25,590 nt of DNA from Lachnospiraceae bacterium UBA7110 (GTDB lineage: Bacteria; Bacillota; Clostridia; Lachnospirales; Lachnospiraceae). The translations under genes and the position numbers were made by a program. The stretch is from contig DKYC01000041.1 of assembly GCA_002492295.1 (NCBI GenBank), positions 1,050 through 26,639 of the forward strand, given 5' to 3'. This document shows, in pieces, positions 1 to 7,215 of this stretch (the first letter of the stretch is position 1; the number at the start of each line of letters is the position of its first letter). The notes beneath the pieces were generated by a model. It made no database searches and was not told where the DNA came from. It saw only the letters and a list, made by a program, of their open reading frames with translations.

Positions 1-1085
1 CCCGTGACCTCATACACATAATCCCTTATCTTTTCGTAATCCCGGGCAAAGTCCTCCAAAGACTTATAGATCTCCGCATACTTGTGGCTGTAGGAGTGCA
101 TTCCCAGAGTATGCCCTCTGGCCGCGATCTCCTGCATTGCCTCCCGGGCGGAATCGCTCTCCTTCCCTACTACAAAGAAAGTGGCCTTTACGCCATAACT
201 GTCAAGAATATCCAGAATGTCATCCGTATATTTGCTCGGACCGTCGTCAAAGGTCAGATACATGGTTTTTGGGTGAAAGTAAAGCTCCACGCCTGACACA
301 ATTGACGCTGCAAGCTGCTTTTGGTATTCATCCGAGGCTAACAGTGCACATTCTTTCTGATTGGAAAGAAACCCTGTTTCCACCAGACATGCCGGCATCG
401 TTGTCTCCCGGATGACATATAGATTTTCATTTGCGAGAATACTGCGGTCGCGCGCGTCGGTGTTGTCGGTCAGCTGCTGCTGCATTAACTGCGCAAGCCG
501 CTTGCTGTCAGCCTCATTTTCACCGCTGTAATAAGTTTCTATTCCATGCACGCTCTCGACATCCTCATCACAGGAATTCTGATGAATACTGATATAAATG
601 GTTGCACCGTTTTCATTTGCCAGCCTGACGCGCTCCTCAAGTGAAACTGTCTCGTCCCCCTCCCGCGTCATCAGCACCTCGTAGCCGCGCTCACCCAAAA
701 GCTCTTTGATATGCATCGCAATGCTTAAATTGACATCCTTCTCCAATACATTTCCCCGCATGCATCCGCCATCCGCCCCACCATGTCCCGCGTCAATCAC
801 AATCAACGGATTGGAAAAATCCCTTACCGGAACAGGCGCCGCCTTTGGTTTCATGGTGTTGACTACACACAGCACATCCGCCACACCTAAAACCGGCATC
901 GGATACAGCACCTCTTCCTCCACAATGCTCTTCTGCCAGTATGGATTTTCCAACAGGTAAGCCGCCCCATGCGCGATGCAGCACACCAGGCACAGTACCG
1001 CAATTCCTGCCCACATCCGCCAAAACGCCCTTTTGTTTATCCTTCTTCTTCCACTTCTTTGATACTGCGCATACCCCACATACAT
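1..1085 (-). CDS. N-acetylmuramoyl-L-alanine amidase fused to polysaccharide deacetylase (3' end outside window)
   Basis: The gene is open from an ATG at 1085 to the window edge (361 codons seen). RBS AAGGGGGC lies just upstream. Residues 1-22 are basic, and a membrane anchor spans about 23-45. An Amidase_3 domain follows at about 93-270: IDAGHGG with zinc ligand H101, E115, H168 in SIHQN, and catalytic E236 in LVETGF. Without an obvious linker the frame runs into a NodB deacetylase domain: TFDDGP at 278-283 gives D280/D281, and HSYSH gives metal ligands H330 and H334. Amidase_3 enzymes cut the amide between MurNAc and the stem peptide; NodB enzymes deacetylate N-acetyl sugars. Together they match CwlD plus PdaA, which make muramic-delta-lactam in spore cortex. 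Acting outside the membrane on peptidoglycan is inferred. It is the last visible gene of a two-component module, 116 bp after its neighbour. The rest of the deacetylase domain is not visible. Confidence 0.9.
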   Translation of the reverse strand, partial: MYVGYAQYQRSGRRRINKRAFWRMWAGIAVLCLVCCIAHGAAYLLENPYWQKSIVEEEVLYPMPVLGVADVLCVVNTMKPKAAPVPVRDFSNPLIVIDAGHGGADGGCMRGNVLEKDVNLSIAMHIKELLGERGYEVLMTREGDETVSLEERVRLANENGATIYISIHQNSCDEDVESVHGIETYYSGENEADSKRLAQLMQQQLTDNTDARDRSILANENLYVIRETTMPACLVETGFLSNQKECALLASDEYQKQLAASIVSGVELYFHPKTMYLTFDDGPSKYTDDILDILDSYGVKATFFVVGKESDSAREAMQEIAARGHTLGMHSYSHKYAEIYKSLEDFARDYEKIRDYVYEVT

Positions 1086-1144
1086 AATAAAGCCCCCTTC
1101 TTCTTCGGTATCTCAATCCTTACCTAAAGAATACAGGAGCGCTT

Positions 1145-1202
1145 CATCAAATTATCATATTTTCCACATCAAATTGACATAATTTTCACATCATAGTTGC
1201 AT
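1145..1202 (-). promoter_or_regulatory. 11-bp phased ATG array, candidate regulator binding site
   Basis: On the minus strand the trinucleotide ATG occurs at exactly 11-bp steps (plus-strand CAT starting at 1145, 1156, 1167, 1178, 1189 and 1200). Two adjacent 22-bp copies, 1146-1167 and 1168-1189, agree at 18 of 22 positions. Two full half-sites read GATGTGAAAA and GATGTGGAAA. The array fills the gap between the stop of the membrane-anchored protein gene and the amidase-deacetylase gene, and is very AT-rich. OmpR/PhoB-type regulators bind direct repeats spaced 11 bp apart, and one is encoded in the same module, so an operator is a reasonable inference. A weak promoter-like pair (ATGTCA, 18 bp, GATAAT) overlaps it. 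Confidence 0.5.
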
Positions 1203-2086
1203 CATCTTGAAATCTTCAGAAATAATTCGTTTATCCCCTCATAAAATCCGACCGTTACAACCGTATTCCCATTATCCACGCCCGTAAACTTATATTTTTT
1301 ATAATCCGAAGTTGTTTCCATAAGCGGATTCGTGTCCTCATAAGGTTCCTGCCCTGTCAGTCCAAGATACTCGCTCCACTTTGCCACCATGCCGTCCGAA
1401 TCGATATCCTCCCATGTACTGCCGGCAGTCCTGATATAAAATTCATAGACAAGTCCTGTGTCCGCATCAATATAAACGTCAAGAAGACAGCCCTCCTTGT
1501 TTGCGTTCTGCTGCCCTGTCCTTAAACTGATTTTCCACACCGACAGATTATTCCTTGGCTCCAGCACGTCAATTGCCGAGTATAGCACCGCGCTGTGCGT
1601 CGCCGCAGTAACGCTCCTTACCTCCTCGGGGAAAATGGCAAGCGTATACATTTTTGCAAGCTCTTCATTGCACCGCTCATAAATCTGTTCCTCCGTAATT
1701 TCCTTGTCAGAGGGTTCCTGATGGTTGACGACAAACGCGTAATTTCCCGTCAGGTTGTTATAGTCCATATCCGCCTGTACCTTTGTAAGCGCACTCGCCT
1801 CGCTCTCGGGAAGCACTTGGTTTGTCAGACATTTTGACAGGATATAAAGCTTTTCGTTACTGTTTAACGAATAGCGGTAACCTTCTCCGTTTCCCTCCAC
1901 CGCCTCCGACTGTATTTTGTTCAGCGTATAGCGGTCCCTGTATTTGGAAAGCTGCTCTGGTCCCCACACCGCCCCAAAAACAACAAATGCCGTGCCAGCC
2001 GCTAAGAGCGCGATAATGTAATTGCTGTTTTTCCCTCTGTTCCTCTTTTTGTTCCGTTTCTTATTCCTGCTAACCTGTACACTCAT
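1202..2086 (-). CDS. membrane-anchored protein of unknown function in two-component module
   Basis: This 294-residue protein starts with a strongly basic segment (residues 7-20, mostly K, R and N). One hydrophobic segment at about 23-41 follows, giving a signal-anchor topology with the rest outside the cell. I do not recognise a named family. The segment around residues 180-220 (a strand ending in DADTGLVYEF) resembles the PepSY-like pattern in which a strand leads into DxxTG, but this is a weak match. The start ATG at 2086 overlaps the stop of the histidine kinase gene (ATGA, 2083-2086), so the two are probably translationally coupled. An accessory or sensory partner of the kinase, or a cell-wall-facing factor, would fit the context; neither is shown. 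Confidence 0.8.
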   Translation of the reverse strand: MSVQVSRNKKRNKKRNRGKNSNYIIALLAAGTAFVVFGAVWGPEQLSKYRDRYTLNKIQSEAVEGNGEGYRYSLNSNEKLYILSKCLTNQVLPESEASALTKVQADMDYNNLTGNYAFVVNHQEPSDKEITEEQIYERCNEELAKMYTLAIFPEEVRSVTAATHSAVLYSAIDVLEPRNNLSVWKISLRTGQQNANKEGCLLDVYIDADTGLVYEFYIRTAGSTWEDIDSDGMVAKWSEYLGLTGQEPYEDTNPLMETTSDYKKYKFTGVDNGNTVVTVGFYEGINELFLKISR

Positions 2087-3495
2087 TCAACCTGTTCTCC
2101 ATCCGCATATCCGATTAAAAAGCTAAAGCAGCTTCCCTCCCCAAGCGTGCTTTCTATGAAAAGCTCACTGCCATGCAGCGAAAGCACCTGCGTACACAAG
2201 GATAATCCAAGCCCTGCACCGTTTCTGCTCCTGGAACGCGACTTGTCCACCATATAAAACGCCTCCGTAATACGGCTGCATTCCTCCTTGGGAATACCGA
2301 CGCCGTAGTCCCTGACACTGAATAAATATCCCTCCTTGCGCGCCTCGCCCCGCACCTCAATGACACCGTTTTCATCGGACGCCTTATATGCGTTGTCAAT
2401 TAAATTCAGGAGCACGGATTTTATCAGGTTAACTTCCACGCACACCGTTCCCTCATCATATAAAATGTCAAGCGTGACACCCTCTATCGTCCCGTATATC
2501 TCTTTGAGGTACGCAAAAAGCCCTGATACGTCAGCCTTCTGCAATTCCAGCTCGCCGCGCTTCATGACCACAATGTCCAAAAGCCGGAACGACATTGTTT
2601 CCAGACGTTTCCCCTCCGTATAAATATAATTTGCCGAGAGGAACTGCTTTTCCTCATCAAGCTTTCTGGAACGGAGCAGGTCCGCATACCCGATAATCGA
2701 AGTCAGGGGGGTTTTTAACTCATGCGAAAACGCCCCGATAAAGTCCTCCCTCGCACGCACTTCGTTTTCAAGCTGTTCCATGTTTTTTTTAAGCGCACCC
2801 GCCATCTTATTAAAATCAACCGTAAGCTGTCCAAGCTCATCATTACTGACACGCTTTGCGCGATATGCATAATCACCAGCCGCCATTTTTTTTGTCGCCT
2901 TTGTCAGAAGACGGATTGGCTTTGTAATCCACCCCGAAATAATCCACATAATGGCAATACTGATGAATAGCATCAAAACCGTGACCTGTCTGTAGATATG
3001 GAAACCTCGCTGCCGTTCCTCAAAAATCCCCGTCACGTCATGGAGCGTTTCCAAATACAAAACACGGTCAAGCGCGTCCAGCATCATACCGGTTTGGATG
3101 TAATAATATTCCCCGTCCTGTACCACCTGATAAATGCGCGTTTCCCTGTCAATCTGCATCAAAAAGTCGATTTCCTGCGCAAATCCCTCACTCGCATATA
3201 AAAAACGTCCCTCCTCGTCCGATATCCGAAGAAGCCTTCCGCCCTGCCCGCTCGCCTCAAGCTTAATTCCAATTTCCTCAATCGTCGAATTTTGCAGCAT
3301 ATCGTATTTGGAAGGAATATTGAGCGCCGCCGTCTCAAACGCAAACTGTAAGATACTGCTCTCATCCAGCGCCTGTCCGACTTCTCTTTGCATGGAAGCG
3401 TCGAACACATAATTCACAAAGAAAAAACCGCTTACCCCCAATGCAACCGCCATAATCAGTACGGTGCTCAGCAATATTTTATAAGAAAACTTCAT
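2083..3495 (-). CDS. HAMP-domain sensor histidine kinase
   Basis: This 470-residue membrane kinase has TM1 at about 7-29, an extracellular sensor region 30-168, TM2 at 170-189 and a HAMP linker at about 190-243. The HisKA motif SHELKTPL has the phospho-accepting H258. A HATPase_c domain follows, with N box LNLIDNAY (N368), G1 box DYGVGIP (396-402) and G2 box GAGLGL (426-431). It should autophosphorylate and pass phosphate to the response regulator encoded 68 bp upstream. The RBS GGAGG is 10 nt before the ATG. The signal is unknown; a cell-wall signal is suggested only by the amidase-deacetylase gene in the same module. The extracellular region is of the size of PAS-like (Cache-type) sensors, but I cannot assign a fold. 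Confidence 0.96.
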   Translation of the reverse strand: MKFSYKILLSTVLIMAVALGVSGFFFVNYVFDASMQREVGQALDESSILQFAFETAALNIPSKYDMLQNSTIEEIGIKLEASGQGGRLLRISDEEGRFLYASEGFAQEIDFLMQIDRETRIYQVVQDGEYYYIQTGMMLDALDRVLYLETLHDVTGIFEERQRGFHIYRQVTVLMLFISIAIMWIISGWITKPIRLLTKATKKMAAGDYAYRAKRVSNDELGQLTVDFNKMAGALKKNMEQLENEVRAREDFIGAFSHELKTPLTSIIGYADLLRSRKLDEEKQFLSANYIYTEGKRLETMSFRLLDIVVMKRGELELQKADVSGLFAYLKEIYGTIEGVTLDILYDEGTVCVEVNLIKSVLLNLIDNAYKASDENGVIEVRGEARKEGYLFSVRDYGVGIPKEECSRITEAFYMVDKSRSRSRNGAGLGLSLCTQVLSLHGSELFIESTLGEGSCFSFLIGYADGEQVE

Positions 3496-3563
3496 TCATC
3501 CATAACCTCCATGCGGCCACAAACCTGTTCCTTCCTCCAATAAACCGAAGAATCCCTGTCTTT

Positions 3564-4220
3564 TTAATTTACCTCCAGACGGTAGCCAACTTTATAAACT
3601 GCCACAAGATTGTTCTCCCAGCCAAGCTTTTTACGAAGGCGCTGTACGTGCAGTTCTAGCGTCCTGCTGTCAGACAGGTATTCGTCTCCCCAAACTTTCT
3701 CATACAGGCGTTCCTTAAAAAGCGCCACATTTTTGTTCTGTATAAAAAGCACCAAAAGACCATATTCCTTGTTTGTGAGCGCAACGGGCTTCCCGCCCCG
3801 TGTCACCTTATGCGCTTCCATGTCCACAACGACATCGCCCGCCGTCAGCATTTTCTCCGCAATGTTATACCTGCGCAGCACCACCTCCACGCGCGCCACA
3901 AGCTCCACGACCTCAAACGGCTTTACCAGATAATCCTCCGCGCCAAGCTTTAATCCCTTCACCCTGTCCTTCACGTCGTGCTTTGCAGTAATGAAAATTA
4001 CCGGAATTTTCAGCGGACGTATGTACTCCATAATATCGTATCCGTCCGCTCCCGGCAGCATGATGTCAAGCAAAATCAGGTCAAAATGCTCCCGTTCAAT
4101 TAAATCAATTGCTACAAGCCCGTCCTGCACGGCTTTGCAGTCATACCCCGCCGCGGATAGATTGATATCAATCAGGTCACAGATTGTTTTTTCGTCGTCC
4201 ACAATTAATATTTTTATCAT
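3564..4220 (-). CDS. OmpR-family response regulator
   Basis: A receiver domain begins at IKILIVDDE, with the acidic pair D8/D9, phosphorylation site D52 in LILLDIMLP, T/S switch in FITAK and K100 in LVKPF (numbering from the chosen start). The C-terminal half is a winged-helix DNA-binding domain of OmpR/PhoB type (TNKEYGLL, then VWGDEYLSDSRTLELHVQRLRKKLG). It pairs with the adjacent HAMP kinase. I chose the ATG at 4220. An ATG at 4232 adds four residues but lies one base from the only RBS (AAAGGAG), whereas 4220 is 13 nt away; neither spacing is ideal. Phased 11-bp repeats near 1145-1202 and 5596-5617 are candidate targets, which is an inference. Confidence 0.95.
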   Translation of the reverse strand: MIKILIVDDEKTICDLIDINLSAAGYDCKAVQDGLVAIDLIEREHFDLILLDIMLPGADGYDIMEYIRPLKIPVIFITAKHDVKDRVKGLKLGAEDYLVKPFEVVELVARVEVVLRRYNIAEKMLTAGDVVVDMEAHKVTRGGKPVALTNKEYGLLVLFIQNKNVALFKERLYEKVWGDEYLSDSRTLELHVQRLRKKLGWENNLVAVYKVGYRLEVN

Positions 4221-4309
4221 TTGTCTAATCATACTCCTTTCACAACCTGCAAGTCCAGGCTTTTACGCACAAACTTGTAAGCCTGAATTTTTTAATTTTC
4301 AAGCTTTTC

Positions 4310-5503
4310 CTATTCTGACCATCCCCAGTAAGCGCGTATCGCATTTAAAAGCATCTCCATATTTTCCGCGCCCGTGAATTGGTACTGTTCCACAAAATCC
4401 GTATCCGTGTCAAAACCGCCCGTACGCTGATAGTAGACGGAACATTTGTTTTTTACCAAAAGTTCACCATGCTCACCCTCTTTGCTGTACTGCGCCCATA
4501 CAACCAAATCCTTCATACCGTCGCCGTCCATATCCTTGCCGCTCATTCCCTTTAGCGAGTACAGATTGTCCATGTCGCCCATCGGCTGAAAGCACCACAC
4601 GATATTCCCGTCCGTATTAATCATGTAAATCATGAAAACATCATAGTCCGCCATCGAAAACACGCCGGGCAGTACCTTAAGCTTTCCCAGCTTTTCGTAG
4701 GTTCTCCAGTAGCTCTGCTCCTCTATCACGCGGAATCCGTTGCTTAAAAGCTCCTGCTGCGTTGTAGCCGTATAGAGAAATTCGGTGGAATTGCCGTCCC
4801 GCACAAAGGAAATAATGCATTTCGCGCTTTTATTCATGTCAAAACGGTTCAGCTTATCGTTTATCCGCCAGTCCCGGTAAAAGAAAACGCTGTCCTTCTG
4901 CTGGAATAGCACCTCCCCGACCTTATACATTTTTCCCGCGTAACTTCCCGCATCGTTCACGCATCCCGCAATCAGTATAATATCCATCAGTCCGTCATGG
5001 TTCATATCCGCAAATGCGACAGACACCATATCCACAATCGGCTGTGAAAGGCTTCCCTTAACCGTGTAATTGCATTCGAGCATGTTTGTCTTGTATACAA
5101 TCATTCCGTCCCTGTCCGCAAGGAACACCGCCGCCCTGTGGTATTTTTTGTCAATTGCCGTGATAAAACGCACCGTCGGAACGCTTTGCAGCACAACCGC
5201 ATCCTCATCACTGATCCGTGTAATGTCCAGCGGTCTTGTGACCTCCGTATCCAAAAATTCCCCGTCCTCGTCTACTTCCGTACTCTTTGTCACCAGAGGA
5301 ATGTCGAACACATGTTTTTCCACAATTTCGTACCCCTGCAGCGTGATGTCATCCAGCGTCTTTATCGCGTCAAAGTCCTTCAAATATTCCTGATACTCTT
5401 TGGTGACTGCTTCCCGTGTGTATTCCTGCGCCGCCGCATTTACAGGAATGACAATCCTGAAAAAAAACACGGCAATGCATATCTTCTGTATGAATTTTCG
5501 CAT
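4310..5503 (-). CDS. secreted FG-GAP/VCBS-like repeat protein, first gene of two-component module
   Basis: The ATG at 5503 is preceded by AGCAGGA. It gives an N-terminal signal peptide (basic start, hydrophobic core to about residue 21, AAAQ cleavage region near 23-26), so the 397-residue product is probably exported. Two acidic loops, DMNHDGLMD near 166-174 and DMDGDGMKD near 324-332, have the spacing of calcium-binding FG-GAP/VCBS-type repeats, and the strands between them fit a beta-propeller-like fold. A GTG at 5527 would add eight residues and also has a possible RBS (AAAGGG). A sigma-A-type promoter lies at 5552-5580. The gene opens the module with the regulator, kinase, anchored protein and amidase-deacetylase genes, so an extracytoplasmic sensing or wall-associated role is plausible. 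Function is not established. Confidence 0.8.
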   Translation of the reverse strand: MRKFIQKICIAVFFFRIVIPVNAAAQEYTREAVTKEYQEYLKDFDAIKTLDDITLQGYEIVEKHVFDIPLVTKSTEVDEDGEFLDTEVTRPLDITRISDEDAVVLQSVPTVRFITAIDKKYHRAAVFLADRDGMIVYKTNMLECNYTVKGSLSQPIVDMVSVAFADMNHDGLMDIILIAGCVNDAGSYAGKMYKVGEVLFQQKDSVFFYRDWRINDKLNRFDMNKSAKCIISFVRDGNSTEFLYTATTQQELLSNGFRVIEEQSYWRTYEKLGKLKVLPGVFSMADYDVFMIYMINTDGNIVWCFQPMGDMDNLYSLKGMSGKDMDGDGMKDLVVWAQYSKEGEHGELLVKNKCSVYYQRTGGFDTDTDFVEQYQFTGAENMEMLLNAIRAYWGWSE

Positions 5504-5551
5504 ACTGTTTTTCCTGCTGTTTCCCACGATACCATCACCCTTTCGCTTAAC

Positions 5552-5580
5552 AGTATAGCATTAACGTTTTTTTTACTCAA
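5552..5580 (-). promoter_or_regulatory. sigma-A-type promoter of the two-component module
   Basis: Minus-strand -35 TTGAGT (5575-5580), a 17-bp spacer containing eight A residues, and -10 TATACT (5552-5557) preceded by TGC (extended -10). Transcription should start near 5545, just before the secreted FG-GAP-like gene. The 11-bp direct repeats at 5596-5617 begin 16 bp upstream of the -35, a usual place for an activator site. Confidence 0.75.
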
Positions 5581-5595
5581 TTCTTTTTCGCAATT

Positions 5596-5617
5596 CTTTT
5601 TGCATCCTTTTTGCATC
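5596..5617 (-). repeat. two perfect 11-bp tandem direct repeats, candidate operator
   Basis: Two identical adjacent copies, minus-strand GATGCAAAAAG, at 5607-5617 and 5596-5606. They sit between the divergent promoters of the two-component module and apbE. The half-site resembles GATGTGAAAA and GATGTGGAAA in the phased array before the amidase-deacetylase gene. An 11-bp direct repeat is the layout bound by OmpR/PhoB-type regulators; the link to the regulator in this module is inferred. Confidence 0.5.
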
Positions 5618-5663
5618 TTTTTTTATCTTTCGTTTCATTCCTACTGCACAATTGCTCTTGTTT

Positions 5664-5672
5664 TGTTATACT
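5664..5672 (+). promoter_or_regulatory. extended -10 promoter of apbE
   Basis: TGTTATACT is an extended -10 (TGn plus TATACT at 5667-5672), 62 bp before the apbE start codon. No good -35 hexamer lies 17 bp upstream (CTGCAC matches three of six), which is tolerated by extended -10 promoters. Confidence 0.5.
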
Positions 5673-5733
5673 GTTTACAGGGGCAGTCCGTCCTTGTTCC
5701 TGCCCGTACCAAAACCAAAAAGGAGACCTCCCT

Positions 5734-6807
5734 ATGCGTTCTTTTCATAAAACTCTTTTTTTACCTGCCTTCATACTTGCGGCATACTGTATGCTGCTGT
5801 TTTGCTCCTGTGCAAAAAATAACAAGCCGGAACCGGTTTCCAAAACAGGATTTGCTTTTGATACTGTTGTTACGCTCACAATATATGACAAGGAAAAAAG
5901 CGGTGTCCTAGACGCATGTTTTAACTTGTGTGAAACATATGAATCGCTTTTTAGCGCTACACGCAAAGACTCCGAAATCTGGAAAATCAACCACGGGAAC
6001 GGTGTTCCCATACCTGTTTCCTTTGAAACCGCCTCGTTAATCCAGTCCGCGCTTTACTGGTGTGCGCAGTCAGACGGCATCCTTGATTTGACCATGCTGC
6101 CCATTGCCCAGAAATGGCATATTTCCGAACAAATGACACACATGTCAGAAAATCCGGATTACACATATGATATTCCAGATACGGCAACGCTAAATGCGCT
6201 GCTTACACATGTTGATTACAGGAACGTGGTGATTTATGACGGGAGCACCGCGCTTGCGGATTATGACGCCAGACTTTCCGACAGCGGTTCATACAGCGTA
6301 CAGCTTTTAGATGCGGACGCGGCGATTGATCTGGGATTTATTGCAAAAGGGTACATCGCAGACAGACTCAAGGAGTTTATGATTTCAGAAGGGATTGAAA
6401 GCGGCGTGATAAGTCTTGGCGGAAATATTCTTCTGATTGGGGAAAAGCCGGACGGTTCGGCATATCAGATTGGAATCCAAAAACCGTTCGGAAATGCGGG
6501 CGAGCTGATTGACACGGTCAAGGAAACTGACACGAGTGTCGTTTCTTCGGGGTGCTATGAGCGGTATTTTACAGACGGCACTGATGGAAAAATATACCAC
6601 CATATTTTTGATACAAAAACAGGAATGCCTGTCCAAAATGAGCTTTTGGGCGTTACCGTTATCTGTGACTCCTCTTTACAGGGAGACGCACTGAGCACCT
6701 ATTGCTATCTTTTAGGGCTTGAAAAAGGGCTTGCACTGGTCCGCTCCCTTGAAGGGGTCGACGCGTTGTTTGTGACAAAGGATTATGAAGTCATAGCAAG
6801 CTTCTAA
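5734..6807 (+). CDS. apbE: FAD:protein FMN transferase (ApbE family lipoprotein)
   Basis: The only plus-strand gene in the window. It starts at an ATG 7 nt after AAAAGGAGAC and encodes 357 residues. The first 26 form a lipoprotein-type signal with cysteines at 24 and 26; C26 in FCSC is the likelier lipidation site, though the lipobox is not perfect. ApbE hallmarks follow: DTVVTLTIYD near 43-52, SLFSATRKDSEIWKIN at 71-86, DLGFIAKGYIADR at 199-211, SLGGN at 227-231, HHIFDTKTGMP at 289-299, and the metal-site region GDALST at 317-322. ApbE moves FMN from FAD onto a Thr of target proteins such as Rnf/Nqr subunits or extracellular flavoproteins. No target gene is visible here. Its end overlaps the convergent hisI-like gene by 4 bp. 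Confidence 0.93.
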   Translation: MRSFHKTLFLPAFILAAYCMLLFCSCAKNNKPEPVSKTGFAFDTVVTLTIYDKEKSGVLDACFNLCETYESLFSATRKDSEIWKINHGNGVPIPVSFETASLIQSALYWCAQSDGILDLTMLPIAQKWHISEQMTHMSENPDYTYDIPDTATLNALLTHVDYRNVVIYDGSTALADYDARLSDSGSYSVQLLDADAAIDLGFIAKGYIADRLKEFMISEGIESGVISLGGNILLIGEKPDGSAYQIGIQKPFGNAGELIDTVKETDTSVVSSGCYERYFTDGTDGKIYHHIFDTKTGMPVQNELLGVTVICDSSLQGDALSTYCYLLGLEKGLALVRSLEGVDALFVTKDYEVIASF

Positions 6808-7208
6808 ACTTCGTTCATATTCACAAGCTGCATCCGCTCCAGGTCAAGCCTTCTGTAAAAGCAGTTATTTGCCACTCCCTTGTATGAGGTATGGCAGATG
6901 TTCCCCTTTAACGGCCGCACCTTATAGACCAATGAATTCTGTTCGCAGTTTACCCGGACTTCCAACAGCTCAAACTCGTTTCCCGAAGTCTTTCCCTTAT
7001 ACCAGAGTTCGTTCCTGGATGTGCTCCAAAGCACAAGGCGGCGCAGCCGCACCGACTCCAAAAATGCTGCCTCGTTCGTATAGGCAACGAGAATGACTTC
7101 GTCCGTATCTGCATTCTGAATGGCAACCGGAATCACCTCCTGTCCCTCCATACGCACGATTTTTTGAAAATCCAGCTTTAATTCCTTTGTCTCTTCAATA
7201 TATCCCAT
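6804..7208 (-). CDS. HisI-like (phosphoribosyl-AMP cyclohydrolase fold) protein with altered metal site
   Basis: At 134 residues the length fits the HisI domain. The family's WSxSRxxLWxKGxTSGN block is present at 61-77 (LWYKGKTSGN), as are the three cysteines expected to bind zinc (C88, C105, C116). However, the DCDxD motif that supplies magnesium ligands in HisI reads NCEQN (87-91), and the two C-terminal cysteines are separated by ten residues, not the usual six. No other histidine biosynthesis gene is nearby; the gene lies 7 bp after an exporter-like gene and its RBS is inside that gene's 3' end. The fold call is firm; histidine biosynthetic activity is doubtful, and a related nucleotide-hydrolase role is possible. 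Confidence 0.8.
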   Translation of the reverse strand: MGYIEETKELKLDFQKIVRMEGQEVIPVAIQNADTDEVILVAYTNEAAFLESVRLRRLVLWSTSRNELWYKGKTSGNEFELLEVRVNCEQNSLVYKVRPLKGNICHTSYKGVANNCFYRRLDLERMQLVNMNEV

Positions 7209-7215
7209 GTCCTCT

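Noticed and set aside
793..1116. A 107-codon minus-strand frame near the start of the amidase-deacetylase gene
   Set aside because: It is another frame of the same DNA; the amidase motifs and a better RBS belong to the frame starting at 1085.
4256..4285. CAGGCTT/AAGCCTG hairpin between the FG-GAP-like gene and the response regulator gene
   Set aside because: The T-rich tract lies on the wrong side for minus-strand transcription, and no plus-strand gene ends there. It may be structural but is not supported as a terminator.
5611..5733. Upstream ATG giving apbE 41 more residues
   Set aside because: The extension runs through the promoter region and would bury the lipoprotein signal peptide; the ATG at 5734 has a strong RBS 7 nt before it.
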